Translations under genes and position numbers: made by a program | Origin: Planctomycetes bacterium UBA1135 | GTDB lineage: Bacteria; Planctomycetota; UBA1135 | Direction of reading: 5' to 3' | Assembly (NCBI GenBank): GCA_002311925.1 | Contig: DCAK01000065.1 | Location: 1,144-8,042, forward strand | DNA length: 6,899 nucleotides | Shown here: positions 1-6,070 of the stretch, piece after piece | How the letters are laid out: each line of letters opens with the position of its first letter | Numbering within the stretch: position 1 is the first letter of the stretch | Notes under the pieces: model-generated | Told to the model about the DNA's origin: nothing | Seen by the model: the letters and a program-made list of their open reading frames with translations, nothing else | Database searches by the model: none

Positions 1-57
1 ACGGTCGTGGCCGTCGAGGCCCGGTTTCCCGACAAGAACACGAATGGGATGGGTCAC
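1..57 (-). CDS. B12-binding small subunit of a methylmalonyl-CoA-type mutase (3' part beyond the window)
   Basis: Only the first 19 codons are inside the window, starting with GTG at 57 and reading leftward off the edge. They contain RVLVGKPGLDGHDR, the hallmark start of the cobalamin-binding domain of methylmalonyl-CoA mutases. In that family the motif D-x-H-x-x-G carries the His that is the lower cobalt ligand. D, H and R are visible, and the final Gly would be the next codon outside. Because this domain begins right at a start codon, it is a separate subunit rather than the C-terminal domain of a single-chain mutase. The start is supported by a GGAGG seven bases upstream and by a GTGA overlap of four bases with the meaB stop. 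The acyl-CoA isomerised could be methylmalonyl-CoA, but isobutyryl-CoA and 2-hydroxyisobutyryl-CoA mutases also have separate small subunits. A catalytic large subunit is not visible. Confidence 0.88.
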   Translation of the reverse strand, partial: MTHPIRVLVGKPGLDGHDR

Positions 58-1022
58 GAGGGGACCTCCGCGAGTCTTGCCAAGGCGCCCTCAAGGACCT
101 CACCGGCGGCGCGGTCGGAGAGGACTCCTTCGTCCAGAAGGCGGCGAGTTCGGGCCTCCAGGCCACCCTCTGCCCAGGCCCTCCGGCGCAATCCATCTCC
201 GACCATGCATTGAGCACGGGCCAGCGAACGGGCCATGCGGCGGTCCTCCAGGGCGCCGCCCTCCGACAGGTTTTCCCGGAGGCTTTCCAGGGCGCCGAGG
301 ACCTCCCCCATTCCGCCGCCGTCAAGGGCGGAGCAGCAAAGAACCGGGGGGCGGGAGGATGCGTCCTGCACGAGGTCGAGGGCGCCTTCCAAATCCCGGG
401 CGGTGGCCTCGGCCCCCTGGGTGTCGGACTTGTTGACGAGAAGAAGGTCGGCGGTCTCCAGGAGGCCGGCCTTCATTGCCTGAATGCCGTCCCCGCTTCG
501 AGGATGAAGAACCACCACCACGAGGTCCGCTTGGGAAGCGACATCGGTTTCGGCCTGACCCACCCCGACGGTTTCAAGAAGGACCTCGTGAAATCCGAAG
601 GATGCACAAAGGTCCGCGGCGGCCCCCACGGCCTGGCCGAGACCCCCGAGGCTTCCGCGGGAGGCCATGCTGCGGACGAAGACGCCGTCGCTTTCCAAGG
701 CCGAAGCCATGCGGATGCGGTCTCCCAGGAGGGCTCCTCCCGTAACCTCGGAACTCGGGTCCACGGCAAGAAGAGCGGTGCGTCGGCCTTCCTCCGACCA
801 AGCTCTCGCCAAGGCTGCGGCAAGGGTGGATTTCCCGGCGCCGGGGGGTCCGGTGATGCCGGTCCGCCAACAATCTGCATCCGGGGCCTGAAGAGTCTCC
901 AACAAAGAAAAGGCCTCCTCCCGGCCCTCTTCCACCCGAGAAATCGCGCGCGCCAAGGCTCCAATCTTTCCCTCCCGGAATGCGGCCACCAGTTCTTCCT
1001 GCCCCTTTGGAATTGCGCCCAT
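54..1022 (-). CDS. meaB: MeaB/ArgK-family GTPase, chaperone of a B12-dependent acyl-CoA mutase
   Basis: A 322-residue G3E-type P-loop GTPase, the usual length for MeaB. In this family the protein gates loading of adenosylcobalamin onto the mutase and protects or rescues it from inactivation; it acts in the cytoplasm. Visible motifs are the P-loop GPPGAGKST at about residues 58-66, AVDPSS at 86-91 followed by TGGALLGDRIRM, the switch-II region ETVGVGQ at 150-156, and the guanine-specificity motif NKSD at 197-200. The C-terminal 70 or so residues are helical and Arg/Glu-rich, matching the dimerisation arm of MeaB. The ATG is three bases after the acyl-CoA dehydrogenase stop with no clear Shine-Dalgarno, so translation is probably coupled. 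Its stop overlaps the GTG of the mutase small subunit, which fits its role. The older name ArgK (arginine/ornithine transport kinase) should not be used for function. Confidence 0.95.
   Translation of the reverse strand: MGAIPKGQEELVAAFREGKIGALARAISRVEEGREEAFSLLETLQAPDADCWRTGITGPPGAGKSTLAAALARAWSEEGRRTALLAVDPSSEVTGGALLGDRIRMASALESDGVFVRSMASRGSLGGLGQAVGAAADLCASFGFHEVLLETVGVGQAETDVASQADLVVVVLHPRSGDGIQAMKAGLLETADLLLVNKSDTQGAEATARDLEGALDLVQDASSRPPVLCCSALDGGGMGEVLGALESLRENLSEGGALEDRRMARSLARAQCMVGDGLRRRAWAEGGLEARTRRLLDEGVLSDRAAGEVLEGALARLAEVPS
65..69 (-). promoter_or_regulatory. Shine-Dalgarno for the mutase small subunit
   Basis: On the minus strand GGAGG lies seven bases before the GTG at 57, inside the end of meaB. 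It is the only strong ribosome-binding site I could find before any gene start in this window, and it decides the GTG start of the mutase subunit. Confidence 0.75.
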
Positions 1023-1025
1023 GGT

Positions 1026-2168
1026 TCAGCGAAGAATTTTGCGGGAAATGACCAATCTCTGGATGTCGGTCGCCCCCTCGTAGATTTCGGTGATGCGGGC
1101 GTCCCGGAAATACTTTTCAACCCGAAATTCGGTGGTGTATCCCGCGCCGCCGTGGATTTGGACGGCGTCCTGAGCGGCGTCGTTGCAGGCTCGCGAGGCC
1201 GCCAACTTGGCCATGGAACATTCCTTGGTACAGGGCTCCCCCTGGTCCCGGAGCCAGGCGGCCCGGTGAACCAAAAGGCGGGAAGCTTCAAGGGCGGTCG
1301 CCATGTCGGCCAATTTCCAGGCGATGGCCTGGAATTCAGCGATGGGCTTGCCGAATTGCTGGCGCTCCTTGGCGTAGCGAATGCTGTCCTCGAGGCAGGC
1401 GCGATGAATTCCAAGGGCCTGGGAAGCGATGCCAAGTCGGCCACCGTCCAGGGCGTCCAAGGCGATTTTGAATCCACCGAGAGGGTCCCCGACCAGGTCC
1501 TCGTCCGGGACGAAGACATCTTCGAGAAGAACTTCGGTGGTGGTGCTGGAACGGATGCCCATCTTTTCCTCCTTCTTCCCGGGTCGAAGTCCATCCGCGG
1601 TGGCGGGAACCAGGAAGGTTCCGATTCCGTAGCCCTTCCTGGCCTCGGGGTCGGTGACGGCGTAGACCACGTAGAGCCCGGCGCGGTCCCCACTCGTGAC
1701 CCAGGCCTTGGTACCGGTCAATTTCCATCCACCCTCGACTTTTTCGGCCCGGCACTTGATGGCGGCCGCATCGGAACCGGCCTGGGGTTCGGTCAAGCAG
1801 TAAGCGCCCAACAGTTCTCCGCTCGCCAGCCGGGGAAGCCATCGGTCCCTTTGGTCCTGGCTTCCGTGGCGGACGAGGAGCGAACACACGAGGGAATTGT
1901 GGACCGATAGGGTGACCCCCATCCCGGCGTCCCAGCGGTTGATTTCCTCCAGCATCAAGCAGGCATGGAGGTTGCCGAGGCCGGCGCCGCCGTTTTCTTC
2001 AGGGGTTGTGAGCCCCATGAATCCGGCTTCCGCCGCGGCGGCCAGCCCCTCGTCGGAAAGGGATTCCACGCGGTCCCATTCCGGGGATTCCGGCTTCAGG
2101 ACCCGTTCGGCGTATTCGCGCGCCGAATCCCGAATCATTTCATGTTCTTCTTCCAGAGAGAATTCCAT
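1026..2168 (-). CDS. Acyl-CoA dehydrogenase, short-chain (butyryl-CoA) type
   Basis: A 380-residue FAD flavoenzyme that oxidises an acyl-CoA to the trans-2-enoyl-CoA and passes electrons to an electron-transferring flavoprotein. Domain order is normal: N-terminal helices (1-120), beta domain, then C-terminal helices. Signature one reads CLTEPQAGSDAAA at 124-136. Signature two covers about 333-360, with QIHGGAGYT and RDARITEIYEG. The catalytic base is E364 in IYEGATDIQR, the position used by short- and medium-chain enzymes. The family consensus there is YEGT, and Ala at 366 is a mild variation. I chose the ATG at 2168 because MEFSLEEEHEMIRD matches normal family N-termini. The open frame runs on to 2639, but that extension is Arg/Pro-rich and lies antisense to the sulfatase-like gene. 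First gene of its cluster, followed by meaB after three bases. The substrate (butyryl-, isobutyryl- or other short acyl-CoA) cannot be decided. Confidence 0.94.
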   Translation of the reverse strand: MEFSLEEEHEMIRDSAREYAERVLKPESPEWDRVESLSDEGLAAAAEAGFMGLTTPEENGGAGLGNLHACLMLEEINRWDAGMGVTLSVHNSLVCSLLVRHGSQDQRDRWLPRLASGELLGAYCLTEPQAGSDAAAIKCRAEKVEGGWKLTGTKAWVTSGDRAGLYVVYAVTDPEARKGYGIGTFLVPATADGLRPGKKEEKMGIRSSTTTEVLLEDVFVPDEDLVGDPLGGFKIALDALDGGRLGIASQALGIHRACLEDSIRYAKERQQFGKPIAEFQAIAWKLADMATALEASRLLVHRAAWLRDQGEPCTKECSMAKLAASRACNDAAQDAVQIHGGAGYTTEFRVEKYFRDARITEIYEGATDIQRLVISRKILR

Positions 2169-2241
2169 CGTCCAAGAGGATTGCTGGGGCTGGATTCTCG
2201 CACATCTCCGGCATTTCCTCCACGGTCCTACAATTTCCGGA
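2169..2241. promoter_or_regulatory. Divergent intergenic region, with a candidate -10 for the plus-strand gene
   Basis: These 73 bases separate the divergent starts at 2168 (minus) and 2242 (plus), and must carry the promoter signals for both unless the minus genes are read from further upstream. On the plus strand TACAAT at 2229-2234 matches five of six bases of the bacterial -10 consensus and lies seven bases before the ATG. No good -35 element is visible 16-18 bases upstream. On the minus strand only a weak GAGAAT at 2199-2194 was seen, 25 bases before its ATG. No Shine-Dalgarno is obvious for either gene. Confidence 0.4.
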
Positions 2242-4113
2242 ATGTTGCGGAGAGGGCTGGAGAAGTTGATTCCCGCATGCGCGGGCGCGGGTCTTCTGGC
2301 GGGGGTGGATTTTTTCCTCCCCTGGACCTGGGGGCCGCTTGCCGGGCGGGCCGAACTCCTGGGCGTCGGTTGGGCGGCGACCTGGTTGACGACGCTGGCG
2401 GTCCTGGTCGCCTGGACTCTCCTGAGACGAGGCAGACCCATCTCCAGGGCCGCGGCCTTCTGGCTGGGAGTCGCCTTGGCAGAGTTTCCCCTCCTCGTCG
2501 GCCTGGGGATTCCCCTCTGGGCCGCGACCCCTCTCTTCCTGGGCGGGCTCTGGTGGCATCTCCGCGACCCCCTCCCAGCTCCCTCCCGAACCCTGTGCGC
2601 CTGCGCCCTCGCGGGGATGGTGGCCTGGGTTCTGGCCACCCCGTGGCTGGCGATTCAGGGGCAGTACCCGAGCCAGTGGAAACCCTCGCCCAGACCCGCC
2701 GCCCCGGCAGGATCCCCCGATGTGGTCCTGGTTTCAATCGACACCTGCCGAGCCGACGCCGTCTTCGGCCCCTTGTCCGCATCCACCCCCCTGTTGGACC
2801 GTTTGCGGGCCGAGGGCTTGGCTTCGCCCTGGGCCCTGTCGGGCAGCAACCAGACCCTTCCCGGGCACATGGGCATGTTGACCGGCCTCGATGCCATGAG
2901 CCACGGCCTCCGCGAGAACCGGGAAATGCCCCCCACCCACCATCCACTCCTCGCCGAAAAAATGCAGGAAGCGGGATGGGCCACCTTCGGGGTGGTCTCC
3001 AACCCCCTCATGGGAGCGGAATTCGGTTGGACCCGCGGATTCGACGCCTTCGACGACACCCTCGTCCTCAGGGGCAGGCTACGCCCAATCCACCATGGAT
3101 TCCTGGAACACGGTTGGGCAGGTTGGATTTTTGGCCCCAAATGGACACGACGCGCCCTCTCCTGGACCTACGCCGACCCCCGGTCTTCCGCGCAGGAGGG
3201 ACTCAGCACTGCCGCCGCCGTGGTCGGCATCGCCCTCAAACAGGTCGAACTCATGGCCAAGCAGGAAGCCCCCTTCTTTCTCTTCCTTCATTTCATGGAC
3301 CCCCACTCCCCCTACGAAGCGCCCGCCGCCAGCAGGACCCGGCGCTCGAAGGACTTGCGCCATGAAGTCACGGGCCGCTTTCTCCCCGCCGAAGGGGACC
3401 GGGTCGTCGGGGCCATGCTCATTGAACTCGAGGCAGCACTCAAGAATGGAAATGAGGAGGCCGAAGCGGCCTTGGAGTGGTATCGCTCGCTCTACCTGGA
3501 AGAAATCGCCGAAGTGGACCGCGCCCTGGTCGGATTGATTGAGAGGATGGAGGCCGGTGGGCGGCCCACCATCGTCCTGGTCACCGGAGACCACGGGGAG
3601 CATTTCGGAGAACAGGGATGGATGCGCCACGCCAACACCCTGCTCGAACCCAACCTCAGGGTTCCCTTCATCCTCTGGGCCCCCGGGAGGGTGGAGCCGG
3701 GAGCCATCCAGGGCGTTCCCCACTTGGCCGATGTGGTTCCCACCCTTCTCGCTCTCGCCGGCATTCCTCTTCCCGAAAACCTCGATGGCCGGCCTGTTCA
3801 TTTAGGGCTCCTGCCCACGAGGCCGCATGTCGCCACCGACGAGGACCAGGTCGCCGTGCGGTGGCAGGGGTGGAAATGGACAGGGGATTGGACCGAAGGA
3901 GCCCCGGCTTCGACTTGCCTCGTGAACTTGGACGAGGACCCCGGTGAAGACGTGAACCAGGTGGAGGGTCAAGCGGTCCCCTTGGAACTCGCGGAAAAAA
4001 TCGCCGACGCAGTTTCCAGGGACCAGCACTCGAGCCTCTTCACCGGAGGAGGAGGCCCCTCAGCGACCCATCAAGCCCTCCTCGCGGAGTTGGGATACGC
4101 CGGGGACGGTTAG
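2242..4113 (+). CDS. Membrane-anchored sulfatase-superfamily hydrolase or phosphotransferase (Thr-type active site)
   Basis: A 623-residue protein. Residues 1-140 hold about five hydrophobic segments (roughly 9-28, 39-61, 71-88, 91-105, 117-138). A Pro-rich linker leads to a sulfatase/alkaline-phosphatase fold domain from about 160, probably outside the cytoplasmic membrane. Superfamily marks are DVVLVSIDTCRAD (metal ligand D167), HFMDPHSPY at 351-359, GDHGEHFGE at 449-457 (D450, H451), H463, and LADVVPTLLALAGIPLP. The nucleophile site reads NQTLPGHMGMLTG, with T205 where classical sulfatases have the Cys or Ser of C/S-x-P-x-R that becomes formylglycine. A Thr nucleophile is known in phosphoethanolamine and glycerolphosphate transferases (EptA, LtaS) and in NPP phosphodiesterases, so a phosphoester substrate is at least as likely as a sulfate ester. 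The C-terminus ends LAELGYAGDG, like many sulfatase-like proteins. I chose the ATG at 2242 because it precedes the first helix; the frame continues upstream only as antisense of the dehydrogenase gene. The substrate is unknown. Confidence 0.9.
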   Translation: MLRRGLEKLIPACAGAGLLAGVDFFLPWTWGPLAGRAELLGVGWAATWLTTLAVLVAWTLLRRGRPISRAAAFWLGVALAEFPLLVGLGIPLWAATPLFLGGLWWHLRDPLPAPSRTLCACALAGMVAWVLATPWLAIQGQYPSQWKPSPRPAAPAGSPDVVLVSIDTCRADAVFGPLSASTPLLDRLRAEGLASPWALSGSNQTLPGHMGMLTGLDAMSHGLRENREMPPTHHPLLAEKMQEAGWATFGVVSNPLMGAEFGWTRGFDAFDDTLVLRGRLRPIHHGFLEHGWAGWIFGPKWTRRALSWTYADPRSSAQEGLSTAAAVVGIALKQVELMAKQEAPFFLFLHFMDPHSPYEAPAASRTRRSKDLRHEVTGRFLPAEGDRVVGAMLIELEAALKNGNEEAEAALEWYRSLYLEEIAEVDRALVGLIERMEAGGRPTIVLVTGDHGEHFGEQGWMRHANTLLEPNLRVPFILWAPGRVEPGAIQGVPHLADVVPTLLALAGIPLPENLDGRPVHLGLLPTRPHVATDEDQVAVRWQGWKWTGDWTEGAPASTCLVNLDEDPGEDVNQVEGQAVPLELAEKIADAVSRDQHSSLFTGGGGPSATHQALLAELGYAGDG

Positions 4114-5108
4114 ACCCCGCCGACTTCCAGAACCACCTTCCCCGTCGAAGCCCTGGATTCCAGGGACGCATGGGCGGCGGCGATGTCGGAAAAGGAAAAG
4201 GAGGGGCCGAGGACCGGGCGCAGTCCATGCCGGTTCACATGCTCGACCAATCCATCCCAGCATCCAGGGCGGGTGGGGTAATCCAACTGGTCGATATTGA
4301 GGCCCGCCACGGCGATGGACCGATGGAAAAGGGTCAGGGGGTGAAGCCGGGGAATCTGTTCAGCGTAATTTCCCTCGAGGGATGAAAAGCCGATGACCAC
4401 CAACCGGCCGGTGGGGCCCAAGGCGTCGAGGCTTCTTTCGTAGACCTCTCCGCCCACCGATTCCAGGCACCAATCCACCCCCTTTCCTTCGGTGACTTCC
4501 GCGACCGCTTCCCGGAAATCTTCCTTCCGGTAATCGACGCACCGATCGGCCCCCAGTTCTTCGACCAGGCGGCATTTCTTTTCACCCCCTGCGGTCCCGA
4601 TGATGGGGCCCATTCCAAGGCTCCCGGCCAGGGCCACGGCGGCCGTTCCCACGCCCCCCGCGGCGGCATGAATCAGGGCGCTTTCCCCTGGTCGCACCCT
4701 TCCCATTTCATCCAGGGCGAGCCAGGCGGTGGCCCAGGTGTTGGCGAAGGCCGCCATTTCAGCGAAGGAGAACCCATCCGGAGGGGCCAGCAATTGGCCC
4801 GGCTCAGCGGCCACCTTTTCTCCGTAGCAACCGTTGTTGAATTTCACCACGATGACGGAATCGCCGACCTCGAATCCCTGCGCCGAGGGACCCTTTTCGA
4901 GGACCACTCCGGAGGCTTCCTTTCCCATTTCATAGGGGGTGGCCTGGTCCTTCCGATACCGGCCCCGCCTCTCCACGATTTCAGCGAAATTCAGCCCGAT
5001 GGCCCGAGTTTCGACCACCCAACCATCTTCGGGGCATACCGGGTCGGGATGGTCCTCCAGCTTGAGGACCTCCGGCCCTCCAAACTCCTGGAGAACGACC
5101 TTCTTCAA
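4110..5108 (-). CDS. NADPH:quinone reductase-type medium-chain dehydrogenase (zinc-free)
   Basis: A 332-residue medium-chain dehydrogenase/reductase of the quinone oxidoreductase branch. The N-terminal GroES-like domain starts MKKVVLQEFGGPEVLKLED, typical of this family. It lacks the GHE motif and Cys cluster of zinc alcohol dehydrogenases, having GKEASGVV at 62-69 instead. The Rossmann domain holds HAAAGGVGTAAVALA at about 147-161, the NAD(P)H-binding loop. Such enzymes reduce quinones, enones or enoyl thioesters with NADPH; the substrate here is open. The start is TTG at 5108: an in-frame stop lies two codons upstream and the family N-terminus begins exactly there, so no better start exists. 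No Shine-Dalgarno is seen, and the gene follows the ketoacyl synthase stop by three bases, suggesting reinitiation. Its stop codon overlaps that of the convergent sulfatase-like gene by four bases. Confidence 0.92.
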   Translation of the reverse strand: MKKVVLQEFGGPEVLKLEDHPDPVCPEDGWVVETRAIGLNFAEIVERRGRYRKDQATPYEMGKEASGVVLEKGPSAQGFEVGDSVIVVKFNNGCYGEKVAAEPGQLLAPPDGFSFAEMAAFANTWATAWLALDEMGRVRPGESALIHAAAGGVGTAAVALAGSLGMGPIIGTAGGEKKCRLVEELGADRCVDYRKEDFREAVAEVTEGKGVDWCLESVGGEVYERSLDALGPTGRLVVIGFSSLEGNYAEQIPRLHPLTLFHRSIAVAGLNIDQLDYPTRPGCWDGLVEHVNRHGLRPVLGPSFSFSDIAAAHASLESRASTGKVVLEVGGV

Positions 5109-5111
5109 GGG

Positions 5112-6056
5112 TCAGGCGATGGCCCGGAGGAGCACGCTTCCGGTGGTGAATCCAGACCCGAAGGTGGTCACCAGGATGAGGTCCCCGTTCTCAAGAGTTT
5201 CCGTTTCGAGATGCTGACAGAGAGCGGTGGCGGCCCCGGCCGCGCCCTGGTTTCCGCATTCGCGGACATTGTGCCAATGCTGGCTCTCGTGGACCCCCAA
5301 GATGTCGCAGACAGTCTGCAAAACCCTGTAATTCGCCTGGTGGCCGACGAAGGCGCGGAGGTCCTCGGTTCCCAGGTCGTTCCGGCCGAGGATGTCCAAC
5401 GCGCTGTCGCGGAATCCGCGCAGGGCGTATTCCTTCACCTTGGCCCCATCCTGCCAGAAGAATCCACCAATGGGAGTCGTCACGCAACCGGCCCCTTCGT
5501 TCATGTTGGCCATGACCCAATCCACCACTTCGAGCCCCTTCTTGGGTTTCTCGTTCTGGAGGAGGAGGGCGCCGGCGGAATCGCCGAAGAAGATGCAGGT
5601 CGCCCTGTCGGAATAATCCGTCACCCGAGTGTATTTTTCAGCGGTGACCATGGCCACCTTTTCGAACCGCCCGGAGCCCAGCATGGAACCGGCCACGGAA
5701 ACCCCGTAGGCAAAACCCGAGCAGGCGGCGTTCACATCAAAGGCGACGGGGTTGATTTCCATCCTTCTGCAGGCGAAGGAGGCCGTGGCCGGAATCAGGG
5801 CGTCGGGAGTGGAGGTGGCGCAAACCAGGAGGTCAAGATCCTCTCCCTTCCAACCCGTCCTCCCGAGAGCGGCCTCGGTCGCCAAAGCGGCGAGGTCGGA
5901 GGTGTTTTCGTCCTCGGCGGCTCGGCGGCGTTCATTGATTCCCACCCGGGTCGAAATCCACTCTTCCGAGGTGTCGACCGATTCGATGAGTTGGGCATTC
6001 GTGATTCTTTCCTCGGGGAGGTAGAAACCGGTGCCTGCGATGTAGATGCTTTCCAT
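5112..6056 (-). CDS. fabH: Beta-ketoacyl-ACP synthase III (FabH-like)
   Basis: A 314-residue thiolase-fold condensing enzyme, close to the 317 residues of E. coli FabH. FabH joins a short acyl-CoA to malonyl-ACP to start fatty acid synthesis. Visible features are the N-terminus IAGTGFYLPEERITNAQL, TSEEWISTRVGINERR at 29-44, the nucleophile C112 in NAACSGF, H239 in GHQAN, N269 in ECGNQGAAGAA, and a Gly-rich FGSGFTTGS near the end. All three catalytic residues are present, and Cys falls at the same number as in E. coli. Asn is followed by QGAAG rather than the common TSAAS, so the pocket may differ. I prefer the ATG at 6056, which gives that numbering. A GTG at 6074 in the same frame would add six residues and overlap the upstream stop as GTGA; neither has a clear Shine-Dalgarno. 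Its neighbours are acyl-CoA genes rather than a fatty-acid synthesis cluster, so it may be a specialised paralogue. Confidence 0.92.
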   Translation of the reverse strand: MESIYIAGTGFYLPEERITNAQLIESVDTSEEWISTRVGINERRRAAEDENTSDLAALATEAALGRTGWKGEDLDLLVCATSTPDALIPATASFACRRMEINPVAFDVNAACSGFAYGVSVAGSMLGSGRFEKVAMVTAEKYTRVTDYSDRATCIFFGDSAGALLLQNEKPKKGLEVVDWVMANMNEGAGCVTTPIGGFFWQDGAKVKEYALRGFRDSALDILGRNDLGTEDLRAFVGHQANYRVLQTVCDILGVHESQHWHNVRECGNQGAAGAATALCQHLETETLENGDLILVTTFGSGFTTGSVLLRAIA

Positions 6057-6070
6057 GGATTTAAAGGGGG

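Noticed and set aside
210..1910. Long plus-strand open frame (566 codons) opposite meaB and the acyl-CoA dehydrogenase gene
   Set aside because: It spans two genes with clear family motifs on the other strand, has no recognisable domain, and is the type of stop-free antisense frame that GC-rich codon use produces.
1897..2241. N-terminal extension of the sulfatase-like protein to 1897
   Set aside because: The added 115 residues are Ser-rich, antisense to the conserved dehydrogenase N-terminus, and precede a natural membrane-anchor start at 2242.
2207..2241. Inverted pair TCCGG (2207-2211) and CCGGA (2237-2241) in the divergent region as a possible operator
   Set aside because: Five-base arms 25 bases apart are too weak to separate from chance, and the second arm abuts the start codon.
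2169..2639. N-terminal extension of the acyl-CoA dehydrogenase upstream of 2168
   Set aside because: The extra 157 residues are Arg/Pro/Gln-rich without domain character and lie antisense to the membrane part of the sulfatase-like gene; the enzyme starting at 2168 already has full family length.
4098..4122. Small hairpin (CGGGG at 4101-4105 with CCCCG at 4115-4119, nine-base loop) over the two convergent stops
   Set aside because: Only five contiguous pairs, then a mismatch and two more pairs, with no T-run on either side; short GC stems of this type are expected by chance in this composition.
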